Notes: a model not told the origin generated them from the sequence alone. Counted from the first letter of the stretch, positions 9,400 to 18,010 are shown. The stretch: DNA of 64,000 bases from Janthinobacterium sp. SUN073 (GCF_030397665.1 NZ_JAPUBT010000001.1:493926-557925); one strand, 5' to 3'. Made by a program: numbers and translations.

Positions 9400-11018
9400 G
9401 GGGTATAGCCCGGAATGGCCGCCTCGTCGACGGCATCGATCTGGCTCGGATGCATGTGCTTTTCAGCGAAGGTCAGATAGACTTTGCTGCGGATGAAAAC
9501 GTCGAACAGCTCCGGGTCGATATGCCCGTTCAGGCTGAAATTGCCAAGGATGCGCAGCGATTCGGACAGCGACTTGCCCTTCTTGTAGGGCCGGTCGCGC
9601 GCCGTCAGCGCCTCAAAAATGTCGGCAATCGCCATCAGGCGCGCCGGCACCGACATCTGCTCTTTCGTCAGCCCGCGCGGATAGCCCTTGCCATCCATGC
9701 GCTCGTGGTGGCCGCCCGCATATTCGGGCACCTTCTGCAGGTGCTTGGGCCACGGCAGTGCTTCGAGCATGCGGATCGAGACGCTGATATGGTTGTTGAC
9801 GATGGCCCGCTCGGCCGCCGTCAGGGTGCCGGCGCGGATGGTCAGGTTTTCCGTCTCGTCGGCATCGAGAAAATCGCGCAGTTCGCCGTCGGCCGCGCGC
9901 CAGCGCCGTCTGGCGATCCGCCGCACGCGCTCCTGGTCGGCCTGCGCCATGCTTTCGCCGCCGATGTTGACCGTGCGGATGAAGTCGCGCTCTTCGCGCA
10001 GGGCCGCCTGTTCCTGCGCCAGCGCGCGGGCAATCGCATCCTTGCATTCCGGCTGTGCCGCCTGCTGGCGCAGGGCCGCGATCTCGGCGTCGCGCAGCAG
10101 CACTTCGTAGCGCGTGTCGATCAGGGCGATACGATCAAAAATGGTTTCCAGCTTGGTGGCCTTGTCGACCACGTGCACGGGCGTGGTGATCTTGCCGCAA
10201 TCGTGCAGCAGGCCGGCCAGCCACAGCTGCTTGCGCTCGTTGTCGCTGAGCCGGAAATCGGCCAATGGCCCGCTCTCGGTCGCATGCGCGGCGTCGGCCA
10301 GCAACATCGTCAGTTCGGGCACGAACTGGCAGTGCCGCCCCGTGTAGGGTGACTTTTCATCGATGCCGATATTGATCAGGGTAACGAGCGATTCGAGCAG
10401 CTCTTCCAGCTGCGAAATGAGCAGCTGATTCGTCAGCGCCACGCCCGCCTGCGCGGCCAGCGCCTCGATGAAGCGCTGGTCGGTGGAGGAAAAGGCGCGC
10501 ACCTGGCCTGTGTCGCCATCCAGGGCATTCACCAGTTGCAGCACGCCGATCAGATCGCCCTCGTGGTCACTCATGGGCACCGTCAGGATCGATTGCGTGT
10601 GGTAGCCATGGTGACGGTCAAAGTCGCGCATGCCGGAAAAATTGAAGCCCTCGTCGCGGTAGACATCGGCGATGTTCACGCTGCGGCGCATGTTCGCCGC
10701 ATACGCGGCCACCGAGGCCAGGTTGGGCTGACCAGCGCCATCGAACAGGGGCACGCCCGGCAAGCCCATGTCGGCCCCCTGCGCGATGCCCAAACTGTCG
10801 TTGACGCTGATGTCGAACGCCAGTTGGCGGCCCTCGGCCATGGGCCGGTACAGGGTGGCGCCATCGGCACCGCTCATGCTTTTTGCCAGCAGCACGATGC
10901 GCTGCAATAGCGGTCCGATATCGCGCCCCTGGCCACCGAGGCCGTGGCCAAGCGCGACACTGAGTTCGGTCAATTGCTCCAGTCTGTGGGCGATTTTCTC
11001 AGGGTGCAACTGAGGCAT
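9396..11018 (-). CDS. GAF and HD-GYP domain protein, probable c-di-GMP phosphodiesterase
   Basis: Cytoplasmic protein of 540 residues from the ATG at 11018; an upstream in-frame TTG at 11066 is the alternative, and neither has a good ribosome site. A GAF domain (about 30-200) is followed by an HD-GYP domain with H272-D273 (LLHDCGK), H437-H438 (GGHHERMDGKGYP, GYP at 445-447) and IADIFEALTARDRPY. Metal-ligand motifs look intact, so hydrolysis of cyclic di-GMP is likely. About 110 extra residues, charged and partly coiled-coil-like, separate the HD and GYP halves compared with typical members. It is the first gene of a two-gene operon with the CHASE2 cyclase, which links two nucleotide messengers. 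Confidence 0.9.
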   Translation of the reverse strand: MPQLHPEKIAHRLEQLTELSVALGHGLGGQGRDIGPLLQRIVLLAKSMSGADGATLYRPMAEGRQLAFDISVNDSLGIAQGADMGLPGVPLFDGAGQPNLASVAAYAANMRRSVNIADVYRDEGFNFSGMRDFDRHHGYHTQSILTVPMSDHEGDLIGVLQLVNALDGDTGQVRAFSSTDQRFIEALAAQAGVALTNQLLISQLEELLESLVTLINIGIDEKSPYTGRHCQFVPELTMLLADAAHATESGPLADFRLSDNERKQLWLAGLLHDCGKITTPVHVVDKATKLETIFDRIALIDTRYEVLLRDAEIAALRQQAAQPECKDAIARALAQEQAALREERDFIRTVNIGGESMAQADQERVRRIARRRWRAADGELRDFLDADETENLTIRAGTLTAAERAIVNNHISVSIRMLEALPWPKHLQKVPEYAGGHHERMDGKGYPRGLTKEQMSVPARLMAIADIFEALTARDRPYKKGKSLSESLRILGNFSLNGHIDPELFDVFIRSKVYLTFAEKHMHPSQIDAVDEAAIPGYTP

Positions 11019-11216
11019 GTTGATGGCAATCAGGTAATGGGCAAGCAAAAAAGGAGAAGTCGGCAAGCGCCAGTGTAACGGTCACCCAGCGCACTGTACA
11101 TTACTTAGTTGCAACAAAACGAAATAACTTTCCGTATCGCAACATACATAAATGTTGCCGCCAATTTCATTAATTAGAATAGAATCAACAATAATTACAC
11201 CGTAACAAGGTACTGA

Positions 11217-12113
11217 ATGAAATTCACGTTCAGGGGCGTGCGCGGCTCCATCCCCTCCCCCGGCCCGCGCACGGCGCGCTATGGCGGCAATACCACATGC
11301 ATCGAAGTACGCACCGACAACGATAGCCTGATCATTCTCGATGCGGGCAGCGGCATCTTCTCGCTGGCGCAGCAACTGCCGCCCGGCCTGCCGGTCGACG
11401 CGCACGTCTTCATCACGCACAGCCACTGGGACCACATCCACGGCCTGCCCATGTTCAGCCCCCTGTTCGTGGCCGGCAACCGCATGCGCCTGCACGGCGC
11501 GTACGATGCCGTCGCCGGACGCGGCATCGAGCACGTGATGGCGGTGCAGCTGCAAGGCAGTTATTTTCCCGTCAGCGAAGCGGCCATGGCGGCCAGCATC
11601 GAATACCGCACTCTGGCGCCCGGCGAAACCGTCGAGGTGGGAGGTGCATGCGTGCGCGGCGCGGAAATGAACCATCCAGTGGTCAACCTGGGCTACCGCA
11701 TCGACTGCGGCGGCGCTTCGCTGTTTTTCAGCGGCGACCATGAACCGTTCTACAACCTGCATCCGCCGGGCCATGCCGAGCATGCGGCCTGCACCGAGCG
11801 CAATGTGCAGCGCCAGGCCGGCATCGACGCGGTGGTCGCCGGCGTCGATGCGCTGATCATGGATTGCTCGTACACGCGCGAAGAATACCCGGCCAAGCAG
11901 GGCTGGGGCCACGGCACCTTCGATGCCGCCTTCGACCTGGCCCTGCGCTGCGGCGCGCGGCGCCTGTACTGCACCCACCACGAGCCGACCCGCAGCGACG
12001 AGCAGCTCGAAGCCGTGTTTGCCGACGTGATGGGCCGCTATGCGAGCCGCCTGGATGGCTTGCAGGTGTTCCTCGCCTGCGAGGGGCTCACGGTGGAACT
12101 GGCCGGCGCATAA
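11217..12113 (+). CDS. MBL-fold metallo-hydrolase (PhnP/COG1235-like)
   Basis: Single-domain metallo-beta-lactamase-fold protein of 298 residues. The metal motif HSHWDHIHG lies at residues 68-76 (H68, H70, D72, H73), with later candidate ligands in EMNHPVVNLGY, FFSGDHE and CTHHEPTRS. The N-terminus (FRGVRGSIPSPGPRTARYGGNT) is typical of the phosphodiesterase-like branch, which includes phosphoribosyl and cyclic-nucleotide phosphodiesterases and domains seen in signalling proteins. There is no signal peptide, so it is cytoplasmic. It is divergent from the HD-GYP/cyclase pair and followed at once by a strong terminator, so monocistronic. A cyclic-nucleotide substrate would fit the neighbours but is only inference. 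Confidence 0.85.
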   Translation: MKFTFRGVRGSIPSPGPRTARYGGNTTCIEVRTDNDSLIILDAGSGIFSLAQQLPPGLPVDAHVFITHSHWDHIHGLPMFSPLFVAGNRMRLHGAYDAVAGRGIEHVMAVQLQGSYFPVSEAAMAASIEYRTLAPGETVEVGGACVRGAEMNHPVVNLGYRIDCGGASLFFSGDHEPFYNLHPPGHAEHAACTERNVQRQAGIDAVVAGVDALIMDCSYTREEYPAKQGWGHGTFDAAFDLALRCGARRLYCTHHEPTRSDEQLEAVFADVMGRYASRLDGLQVFLACEGLTVELAGA

Positions 12114-12141
12114 AAAAAGGAACCTTGCGGTTCCTTTTTTT
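12112..12141 (+). terminator. Bidirectional intrinsic terminator after the MBL hydrolase gene
   Basis: A perfect 13-bp inverted repeat, AAAAAAAGGAACC and GGTTCCTTTTTTT, surrounds a TTGC loop. It begins inside the TAA stop codon and has a T run on both strands. Confidence 0.93.
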
Positions 12142-12162
12142 GAATGTACCCAGTTGGCCCAA

Positions 12163-12281
12163 GGCCCTCTGAAAACCGTAGCGAGCAAGCCCGATATCGG
12201 ATTGAGTAGCGAAGCTGTACTTTAGTACAGCGAGCAACGGAGATTCGATAGTGGGCTGCGCAGTAGGTTTGCAGAGGCGCC
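12163..12281. repeat. 119-bp ERIC-like imperfect palindrome, copy 1
   Basis: The ends are inverted: CTCTGAAAACCGTAGCGAGC on the left and the complement of GCGCAGTAGGTTTGCAGAGG on the right. The centre is a GCTGTAC/GTACAGC stem with a TTTA loop at 12214-12231. It ends immediately next to the stop codon of the phosphate transporter gene. A second copy of exactly the same length is at 37572-37690. Confidence 0.85.
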
Positions 12282-13292
12282 TTACATGATGTGGTGGCCA
12301 ATCCACCAGGCGACTGCCGCGACGAAGGCCGAAGCGGGAATCGTGAAGATCCAGGCCCAGACGATGTTGCCCGCGACACCCCAGCGCACGGCCGACATTT
12401 TTTGTGCCGAGCCGACGCCGACGATGGCGCCCGTGATGGTGTGCGTGGTCGACACGGGAATGCCCAGCGCCGTCGAGACGAACAGGGTGATGGCGCCGCC
12501 CGTTTCGGCGCAGAAGCCGCCGACGGGTTTCAACTTGGTGATCTTCTGGCCCATGGTCTTGACGATGCGCCAGCCGCCGAACAGCGTGCCGAAGCTGATG
12601 GCCGTGTAGCACGAGATGATGACCCACAGCGGCGGCATGGCGTCGGCCGCGTTCGAGTAGCCGGCGGCGATCAGCAGCATCCAGATGATGCCGATGGTCT
12701 TTTGCGCATCGTTGCCGCCGTGGCCCAGGCTGTAGGCGGCCGCCGATGCCAGTTGCAAACGGCGGAACCATTTATCGACCTTGCGTGGCGTCGAGCGCAC
12801 GAAGATCCACGACACCAGCAGCATCATGATCGAGCCGAACACGAAGCCCAGCACGGGTGCGATGACGATGAAGGCCACGGTTTTCCACAGGCCGGCCGCG
12901 ACCAGCGCGCCCGTGCCCGACTTGGCGACGGCGGCGCCCACCAGGCCGCCGATCAGGGCGTGCGAGGACGACGATGGAATGCCGTAGTACCAGGTAAACA
13001 AATTCCAGAAGATGGCGCCCATCAGCGCGCCGAAGATCACGTACTGGTCGATCACCGTCGGGTCGATCGTGCCCTTGCCCACCGTGGCGGCCACGGTCAG
13101 CTGGTGGAACACGAAAATGGCGACGAAGTTGAACGTGGCGGCCATGGCAACCGCGGTCTGCGGTTTCAATACGCCCGTCGAGACCACCGTGGCGATCGCG
13201 TTGGCGGCATCGTGGAAGCCGTTCATGAAGTCAAACAGCAGCGCGAGGGCGATCAACAGGCCTAGCACGTAGATGCTGATTTGTATGGTCAT
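12282..13292 (-). CDS. PiT-family inorganic phosphate transporter
   Basis: Inner-membrane low-affinity phosphate symporter of 336 residues with about ten hydrophobic segments. The two PiT signature repeats are visible: GFHDAANAIATVVSTG near residues 25-40 and GGNDAQKTIGIIWML in the second half, plus FGTLFGGWRIVKTMG and TTHTITGAIVGVG. Length matches the short bacterial members. The DUF47 gene lies 42 bp upstream on the same strand, the usual arrangement for this transporter and its accessory protein. The gene ends directly against a 119-bp palindromic repeat. Phosphate is the usual substrate; metal-phosphate cotransport is possible. Confidence 0.93.
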   Translation of the reverse strand: MTIQISIYVLGLLIALALLFDFMNGFHDAANAIATVVSTGVLKPQTAVAMAATFNFVAIFVFHQLTVAATVGKGTIDPTVIDQYVIFGALMGAIFWNLFTWYYGIPSSSSHALIGGLVGAAVAKSGTGALVAAGLWKTVAFIVIAPVLGFVFGSIMMLLVSWIFVRSTPRKVDKWFRRLQLASAAAYSLGHGGNDAQKTIGIIWMLLIAAGYSNAADAMPPLWVIISCYTAISFGTLFGGWRIVKTMGQKITKLKPVGGFCAETGGAITLFVSTALGIPVSTTHTITGAIVGVGSAQKMSAVRWGVAGNIVWAWIFTIPASAFVAAVAWWIGHHIM

Positions 13293-13334
13293 TGTAGTTT
13301 CTTTTCTGATTCTGGTTCAGGACAGGCCCAACGC

Positions 13335-13961
13335 TTACGCGTTTTCGACGATGATGCCTTCGATAATATTGGACACATCTTCGCAACGGTCGGTCACGGT
13401 TTCCAGAATTTCGTAGATCGCTTTCAGCTTGATCAGGTTGCGCACGTCCGGTTCGTCGCGGAACAGTTTGGACATGGCGGCGCGCATCACATGGTCGGCG
13501 TCCGATTCCAGGCGGTCGATCTCTTCGCAGATGGCGACGATCTTGCGCGAGTTGTCCATGTTGTGCAGCATGGCGACGGCGTCGCGCACCTTCTCGGTAC
13601 AGGCCAGCACCAGTTCGGCCAGGCGCTTGGCTTCCGGCGTGACGGCTTTCAGGTCGTACAGCGAGACGGTTTGCGCCGCATCTTCCAGCAGGTCGAGGAT
13701 GTCGTCCTGGCGCGTGATCAGCTGATGGATGTCGTCGCGGTCGATCGGCGTGATGAAGGTCTTGTGCAGCATTTCCACGGTGGCGTAGGTGACTTTGTCC
13801 GCCTGTTTCTCGATGCTTTCGATCGCATGTACGCGGTTTTCCAGGTCATCGAAATTGGTCATCAGGCCGAGCATTTCTTTAGCGCCCTTGACGCACAGTT
13901 CCGCGTGCTGGTTAAACAATTCAAAAAACTTGCCCTCAGTGGGCATCAAGCGTCCAAACAT
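13335..13961 (-). CDS. DUF47 (PhoU-like) accessory protein of the phosphate transporter
   Basis: A 208-residue all-helical protein of the DUF47/PhoU-like family, beginning MFGRLMPTEGKFFELFNQHAELC. Family features are the run around residues 65-90 (KVTYATVEMLHKTFITPIDRDDI, shown only in part) and the LITRQDDILDLLEDAAQ helix. Members are encoded next to PiT transporters and are thought to modulate uptake or polyphosphate and metal homeostasis; the mechanism is not established. It has no signal peptide, so it is cytoplasmic. It is the upstream gene of a two-gene unit with the transporter. Confidence 0.9.
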   Translation of the reverse strand: MFGRLMPTEGKFFELFNQHAELCVKGAKEMLGLMTNFDDLENRVHAIESIEKQADKVTYATVEMLHKTFITPIDRDDIHQLITRQDDILDLLEDAAQTVSLYDLKAVTPEAKRLAELVLACTEKVRDAVAMLHNMDNSRKIVAICEEIDRLESDADHVMRAAMSKLFRDEPDVRNLIKLKAIYEILETVTDRCEDVSNIIEGIIVENA

Positions 13962-13998
13962 GTCATTCTCCGTTAAGCATTGAGTCGTGTTATTTACT

Positions 13999-14028
13999 AC
14001 AGAAAGCCGCCCCGTATGAGGGGGCGGC
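13999..14028 (-). terminator. Intrinsic terminator after dnaB
   Basis: GCCGCCCC at 14006-14013 pairs with GGGGCGGC at 14021-14028. On the minus strand the stem is followed by TTTCT, a weak T run. It lies 27 bp past the dnaB stop. Confidence 0.7.
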
Positions 14029-14054
14029 CAATGGAATATCAGTGCTGCTGAGTC

Positions 14055-15440
14055 TTAGTCGCCTTGGTAAAGCGCCAGGCCACCACTGTAATTGCCAAAT
14101 TTGGTGTACTGCCCCATGAAGGTGAGGCGGATGCTGCCGATCGGACCGTTACGTTGTTTACCGATGATGATTTCGGCCGTTCCCTTGTCTGGCGAGTCGG
14201 GGTTATACACCTCGTCACGGTAAATGAACAGGATCACGTCGGCATCCTGCTCAATAGCGCCCGATTCGCGCAAGTCCGACATCACGGGACGCTTGTTCGG
14301 GCGTTGCTCCAGCGAGCGGTTCAGCTGCGACAACGCGATCACGGGACAACCGAGTTCTTTCGCCAGGCCTTTCAAGCCCCGTGAAATCTCGGAAATCTCC
14401 GTGGCGCGGTTATCGCCCGGGCTATTGGCCGACATTAGCTGCAAGTAATCGACGATGATCAGGCCCAGCTTGCCGCATTGACGCGACAAACGGCGCGAGC
14501 GGGCCCGCAATTCGATCGAATTCAAGGCCGGCGTTTCATCGATGTACAACTGCGCGTCGTTCATCTTTTGAATCGCATTCGTCAGGCGCGGCCAGTCTTC
14601 GTCGTTCAGGCGGCCCGTGCGCAGACGATGCTGGTCGAGCTGGCCGACGGAACCCAGCATACGCATGGCCAGCTGGGCGCCGCCCATCTCCATCGAAAAC
14701 ACGGCCACGGGCAAGCCGCTGTCGATGGCCACGTTTTCGCCGATGTTGACGGAAAACGCCGTCTTGCCCATCGAAGGACGGCCCGCCACGATCACCAGGT
14801 CGCCCGGCTGCAGACCGGAAGTCATGCGGTCGAGGTCGATGAAACCGGTGGGCACGCCCGTGATTTCACTCTGGTTGTCGCGGCTGTACAGCTCGTCGAT
14901 ACGCTCGACCACCTGCGTCAGCAGGGGCTGGATGGCGGTCCAGCCCTGGGCGCCGCGCGCGCCTTCTTCGGCGATGGCGAAAATCTTCGATTCGGCCTCG
15001 TCAAGCATCTGCTTGACTTCCTTGCCTTGCGGGCTGAAGGCCGTGCCGGAGATATCGTCGGCGACGGTGATAAGTTTGCGCAGCACGCCGCGGTCGCGCA
15101 CGATCTCGGCATAACGCCGGATGTTCGCGGCCGATGGCGTATTTTGCGCCATGGCGTTCAGGTAAGCGAGTCCGCCCACATCATCGGCCTTGCCGAGCTG
15201 GGTCAGGGTTTCAAAAACAGTAATGACATCGGCTGGCCTGGAGCCGTTAATCATCTTGACGATTTGCTCGAAGATGATGCGATGGTCATAGCGATAGAAA
15301 TCCTCCGCATGCATGAAGTCGGCGATGCGGTCATACGCTGCATTGTCGCGCAACAGACCACCGATAACGGATTGTTCTGCTTCGATCGAATGCGGCGGAA
15401 TACGGAGGGAATCCAGTTGCGGATCAGAGGGGGCGTTCAT
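14055..15440 (-). CDS. dnaB: Replicative DNA helicase DnaB
   Basis: Hexameric 5'-3' helicase of the replication fork, 461 residues from MNAPSDPQLD. The N-terminal DnaG-interacting domain (about 15-120, PPHSIEAEQSVIGGLL) precedes the RecA-like motor, with Walker A GRPSMGKT at residues 220-227 and Walker B-like LIIVDYLQLM. The ATG at 15440 is chosen because homologues begin like this; an open frame extends 135 bp further upstream but would add an unlikely leader. A near-consensus TATAAT ends eight bases before this ATG with no Shine-Dalgarno sequence, suggesting a leaderless transcript. It lies downstream of rpsF-priB-rpsR-rplI but is separated from rplI by a terminator. Confidence 0.97.
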   Translation of the reverse strand: MNAPSDPQLDSLRIPPHSIEAEQSVIGGLLRDNAAYDRIADFMHAEDFYRYDHRIIFEQIVKMINGSRPADVITVFETLTQLGKADDVGGLAYLNAMAQNTPSAANIRRYAEIVRDRGVLRKLITVADDISGTAFSPQGKEVKQMLDEAESKIFAIAEEGARGAQGWTAIQPLLTQVVERIDELYSRDNQSEITGVPTGFIDLDRMTSGLQPGDLVIVAGRPSMGKTAFSVNIGENVAIDSGLPVAVFSMEMGGAQLAMRMLGSVGQLDQHRLRTGRLNDEDWPRLTNAIQKMNDAQLYIDETPALNSIELRARSRRLSRQCGKLGLIIVDYLQLMSANSPGDNRATEISEISRGLKGLAKELGCPVIALSQLNRSLEQRPNKRPVMSDLRESGAIEQDADVILFIYRDEVYNPDSPDKGTAEIIIGKQRNGPIGSIRLTFMGQYTKFGNYSGGLALYQGD

Positions 15441-15447
15441 GGCGCGA

Positions 15448-15474
15448 ATTATACCCGCTTCGGCGTGCTGGCAA
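15448..15474 (-). promoter_or_regulatory. Candidate dnaB promoter placing the transcript start at the start codon
   Basis: On the minus strand TATAAT (15453-15448) is followed by seven bases and then ATG. A TTGCCA-like -35 element lies at 15474-15469 with a short 15-bp spacer. Transcription would start at or within a base of the A of ATG. Confidence 0.55.
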
Positions 15475-15510
15475 AAATAAAGGGCTGAAATTGAGCGAAA
15501 AAAAGGCCAC

Positions 15511-15536
15511 AAAAAAGCCGGGCGAACCCGGCTTTT
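15511..15536 (-). terminator. Intrinsic terminator after rplI
   Basis: GCCGGG and CCCGGC pair around a four-base loop, flanked by A and T runs, giving a six-T tail on the minus strand. It ends the ribosomal protein unit before dnaB. Confidence 0.88.
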
Positions 15537-15575
15537 CATAGTACGGCAATGCTTGCGGGCCAGGCCCGCAGACAA

Positions 15576-16031
15576 TTACGCGTTCGCGTCTGGTACGACA
15601 GCGATAACGACTTCCACGACCACGTCGGTGTGCAGAGCAACCGAAACGTTGTGCTCGCCAACGATCTTCAGCGGGCCGGTAGGCATGCGGATTTGTGCTT
15701 TTTCAACAGCAAAACCTTGCTTGGTCAGCGCTTCAGCGATGTCGAAGTTGGTGACGGAACCGAACAGACGGCCATCGACACCAGCTTTTTGAGCAACTTG
15801 AACGGTCAGACCGCTCAGTTTTTCGCCCTGGGCTTGCGATGCGGCCAGTTTGGCGGCAGCAGCTTTTTCCAGTTCGGCGCGCTTGACTTCGAATTCAGCC
15901 ACAGCGGTTGCCGTGGCACGACGTGCCAGGCGTTGCGGGATCAGGAAGTTACGTGCGTAACCGTCTTTGACTTTGACGACTTCGCCGAGGTTACCGACGT
16001 TAACAACTTTTTCTAACAGAATGATTTGCAT
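15576..16031 (-). CDS. rplI: 50S ribosomal protein L9
   Basis: Large-subunit protein of 151 residues, full length. The N-terminal RNA-binding domain starts [25 protein letters not shown] and contains [11 protein letters not shown]; a long linker helix (about 45-75) joins the C-terminal domain ([22 protein letters not shown]). It is the last gene of rpsF-priB-rpsR-rplI, with only 27 bp separating it from rpsR and a clear terminator behind it. Confidence 0.97.
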   Translation of the reverse strand: MQIILLEKVVNVGNLGEVVKVKDGYARNFLIPQRLARRATATAVAEFEVKRAELEKAAAAKLAASQAQGEKLSGLTVQVAQKAGVDGRLFGSVTNFDIAEALTKQGFAVEKAQIRMPTGPLKIVGEHNVSVALHTDVVVEVVIAVVPDANA

Positions 16032-16058
16032 AGTTCTTCTCCAGGAATATCTGACCGA

Positions 16059-16349
16059 TTAAGCGTGGTGCAGATCGGTGTATGGCAGCAGCGCGAGGAA
16101 GCGAGCGCGCTTGATTGCGGTGTCGACTTGGCGCTGGTAGTGCGCTTTGGTACCGGTCAGGCGTGCTGGCATGATCTTGCCGTTTTCTTGGACGAAGTCT
16201 TTCAGCGTGTCGACATCTTTGTAGTCGACTTGCTCAACGTGAGCTGCGGTGAAGCGGCAGAACTTCTTGCGTTTGAACAACGGGTTTTGCTGTTTGCGTT
16301 TTTCTTTAAGCTTGAGCTTATTTTTGTCGAACTTTTTACCGAATGCCAT
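16059..16349 (-). CDS. rpsR: 30S ribosomal protein S18
   Basis: Small-subunit protein of 96 residues. It starts with a lysine-rich extension ([18 protein letters not shown]) and contains the family core [21 protein letters not shown] and [30 protein letters not shown]. It pairs with S6, encoded two genes upstream, on the platform of the 30S subunit. Its start is one base past the priB stop, so translation is coupled. Confidence 0.97.
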   Translation of the reverse strand: MAFGKKFDKNKLKLKEKRKQQNPLFKRKKFCRFTAAHVEQVDYKDVDTLKDFVQENGKIMPARLTGTKAHYQRQVDTAIKRARFLALLPYTDLHHA

Positions 16350-16350
16350 G

Positions 16351-16674
16351 TCAGGCTCCTGTATCTAAATATGCGCTAGTCGGGGTGACTGCACTAAAAT
16401 CAATGATGTGAAACACCAAACTCTTGCTGTTGCGGCTCTTCCTGGCCAGGAAACCCGTGAACTGATACACCCCGCCCAAGCTTGCCTGGCTGAACCGGCC
16501 TGAGATTTCGCCAGCGGCTAGCGCGGCAACATCAAACTCGGTCAAACGGGCAATCCCTGCTTCCATCTGCTGCGAACTGTGTTGCAATACTGCATTCACA
16601 ATCGGCAGCCCTGCCGGGGTATAGCGCAATATTTCGCGCTCGGCAATGATGGCGGTGACTTGTAGCTGGTTCAG
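16351..16674 (-). CDS. priB: Primosomal replication protein N (PriB)
   Basis: Single-stranded-DNA-binding OB-fold protein of replication restart, 107 residues if started at the CTG at 16674. That start restores the first beta strand ([13 protein letters not shown]) expected in PriB, and AGGA lies about eight bases before it. The only standard in-frame start is TTG at 16629, which would remove that strand. Visible core: [47 protein letters not shown]. It sits between rpsF and rpsR as is usual in beta- and gammaproteobacteria. Identity is certain in context; only the start codon is unusual. Confidence 0.9.
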   Translation of the reverse strand: MNQLQVTAIIAEREILRYTPAGLPIVNAVLQHSSQQMEAGIARLTEFDVAALAAGEISGRFSQASLGGVYQFTGFLARKSRNSKSLVFHIIDFSAVTPTSAYLDTGA

Positions 16675-16694
16675 CGCACGATCCTGGTCAGAAA

Positions 16695-17084
16695 TTAAGC
16701 TGCTGCTGCGGCTGGAGCGGCTGCTGGTGCTTCGGTGCGGTGGCTTTTGGCCGCGTCTTCGCGTTGTACCGATTTCATCATCGGCGAAGGAGCTGTTTCA
16801 GCTTTCTTCATTTTAACGGTCAGGTGACGCAACACGGCATCATTGAATTTGAATGCTGTTTCCAACTCGACCAGGGTCTCGTTGTCGCATTCGATGTTCA
16901 GGCAGATGTAGTGTGCTTTAGGCAGCTTTTGGATCGAGTAAGCCATTTGACGGCGGCCCCAATCTTCCACGCGGTGAACCGAACCGCCGCGGGTGGTTAC
17001 GCTGGCTTTGTAGCGTTCGATCATCGCGGGCACTTGCTCGCTTTGGTCCGGATGGACGATAAAGACTATTTCATAATGACGCAT
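16695..17084 (-). CDS. rpsF: 30S ribosomal protein S6
   Basis: Small-subunit protein of 129 residues that binds S18. It starts [21 protein letters not shown] and contains [20 protein letters not shown], the strong family signature. After residue 95 comes an acidic and then alanine/proline-rich tail typical of proteobacterial S6. It is the first gene of the rpsF-priB-rpsR-rplI unit; the 261-bp gap to the divergent lexA holds both promoters. Confidence 0.97.
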   Translation of the reverse strand: MRHYEIVFIVHPDQSEQVPAMIERYKASVTTRGGSVHRVEDWGRRQMAYSIQKLPKAHYICLNIECDNETLVELETAFKFNDAVLRHLTVKMKKAETAPSPMMKSVQREDAAKSHRTEAPAAAPAAAAA

Positions 17085-17303
17085 GCAAACTCCTTCAGGT
17101 CGGATTGATAATCGCCCACCCCGGCGTCAAGACGGGTGTGGGAAGGTCAGCCGAAGATTATAACCGCCTTTTGCAAACGTTTCAATCATTCCTTCAACAA
17201 GCGGTCCATGCACGGGGCCAGCCAGACGCTTTTTCCTGCGCATTCCAGTATTTCGCACGAAATTCGCGCAAATAAGGCAAATTCCCTTGCATAGTGGGCG
17301 ATA

Positions 17304-17336
17304 CTGTACAAAAATACAGACTGTTCATATAGACAG
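17304..17336 (+). promoter_or_regulatory. Tandem LexA (SOS) boxes upstream of lexA
   Basis: Two CTGT-N8-ACAG sites, at 17304-17319 and 17321-17336, are separated by one base (17 bp start to start). The first also has the flanking TA of the consensus. They end 24 bases before the preferred lexA start and imply autorepression. Confidence 0.9.
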
Positions 17337-17360
17337 CATTTTAGTATGCACCCACCGCTC

Positions 17361-17996
17361 ATGATCAAGCTGACAGCACGACAAGAACAAATCCTGAACC
17401 TGATCAAGGACGCGATTGAAAACACGGGTTTTCCTCCCACCCGTGCCGAAATCGCCAATGAACTGGGTTTCAAATCGGCCAATGCGGCCGAAGAGCATTT
17501 GCAGGCCCTGGCCCGCAAGGGCGCGATCGAGATTTCACCCGGCACCTCGCGCGGCATCCGCCTGATCGGTGCGGCAGCCGAAGCGCCGGCATCGAAGGTA
17601 CCGGCAGCCCTGCTGATGTCGCTGCCCCTGATCGGCAGGGTGGCGGCAGGCTCGCCCATCCTGGCACAGGAAAACCTGGAAGCGAGCTACAACGTGGACC
17701 CGGCCCTGTTCTCGGCCAAGCCCGACTTCCTGCTGAAGGTGCGCGGCTGGTCCATGCGCGACGCCGGCATCATGGATGGCGATTTATTAGCCGTCAAGAA
17801 GGTCGACAGCGCCAAGAACGGCCAGATCGTCGTGGCCCGCATCGGCGACGAAGTCACCGTCAAACGCTACAAGAAAACGGGCTCCGTCATCGAACTGCTG
17901 CCGGAAAACCCCGACTTCAAGGTCATCACCGTATCGCCGGAAGATGAGTTTGCATTGGAGGGCCTCGCCGTCGGACTGATGCGCAGCTGGCATTAA
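17361..17996 (+). CDS. lexA: LexA SOS repressor
   Basis: Repressor and self-cleaving serine protease of the SOS response, 211 residues from [12 protein letters not shown]. The N-terminal winged helix-turn-helix (about 1-68) includes [24 protein letters not shown]. The cleavage bond is A96-G97 (RVAAGSP), and the catalytic pair is S131 (GWSMRD) and K168 (VTVKRY). An in-frame ATG at 17346 would add MHPPL; the shorter start fits the family. Neither start has a clear ribosome site. Two adjacent LexA boxes lie just upstream. A terminator follows, shared with the convergent sulfhydrylase-family gene. Confidence 0.97.
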   Translation: MIKLTARQEQILNLIKDAIENTGFPPTRAEIANELGFKSANAAEEHLQALARKGAIEISPGTSRGIRLIGAAAEAPASKVPAALLMSLPLIGRVAAGSPILAQENLEASYNVDPALFSAKPDFLLKVRGWSMRDAGIMDGDLLAVKKVDSAKNGQIVVARIGDEVTVKRYKKTGSVIELLPENPDFKVITVSPEDEFALEGLAVGLMRSWH

Positions 17997-18010
17997 ACCA
18001 CTGTCCGTAA

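Noticed and set aside
15441-15575. Longer N-terminal form of DnaB (506 residues)
   Set aside because: The extra 45 residues look like translated leader, the family starts at MNAPSD, and a TATAAT lies just before that ATG.
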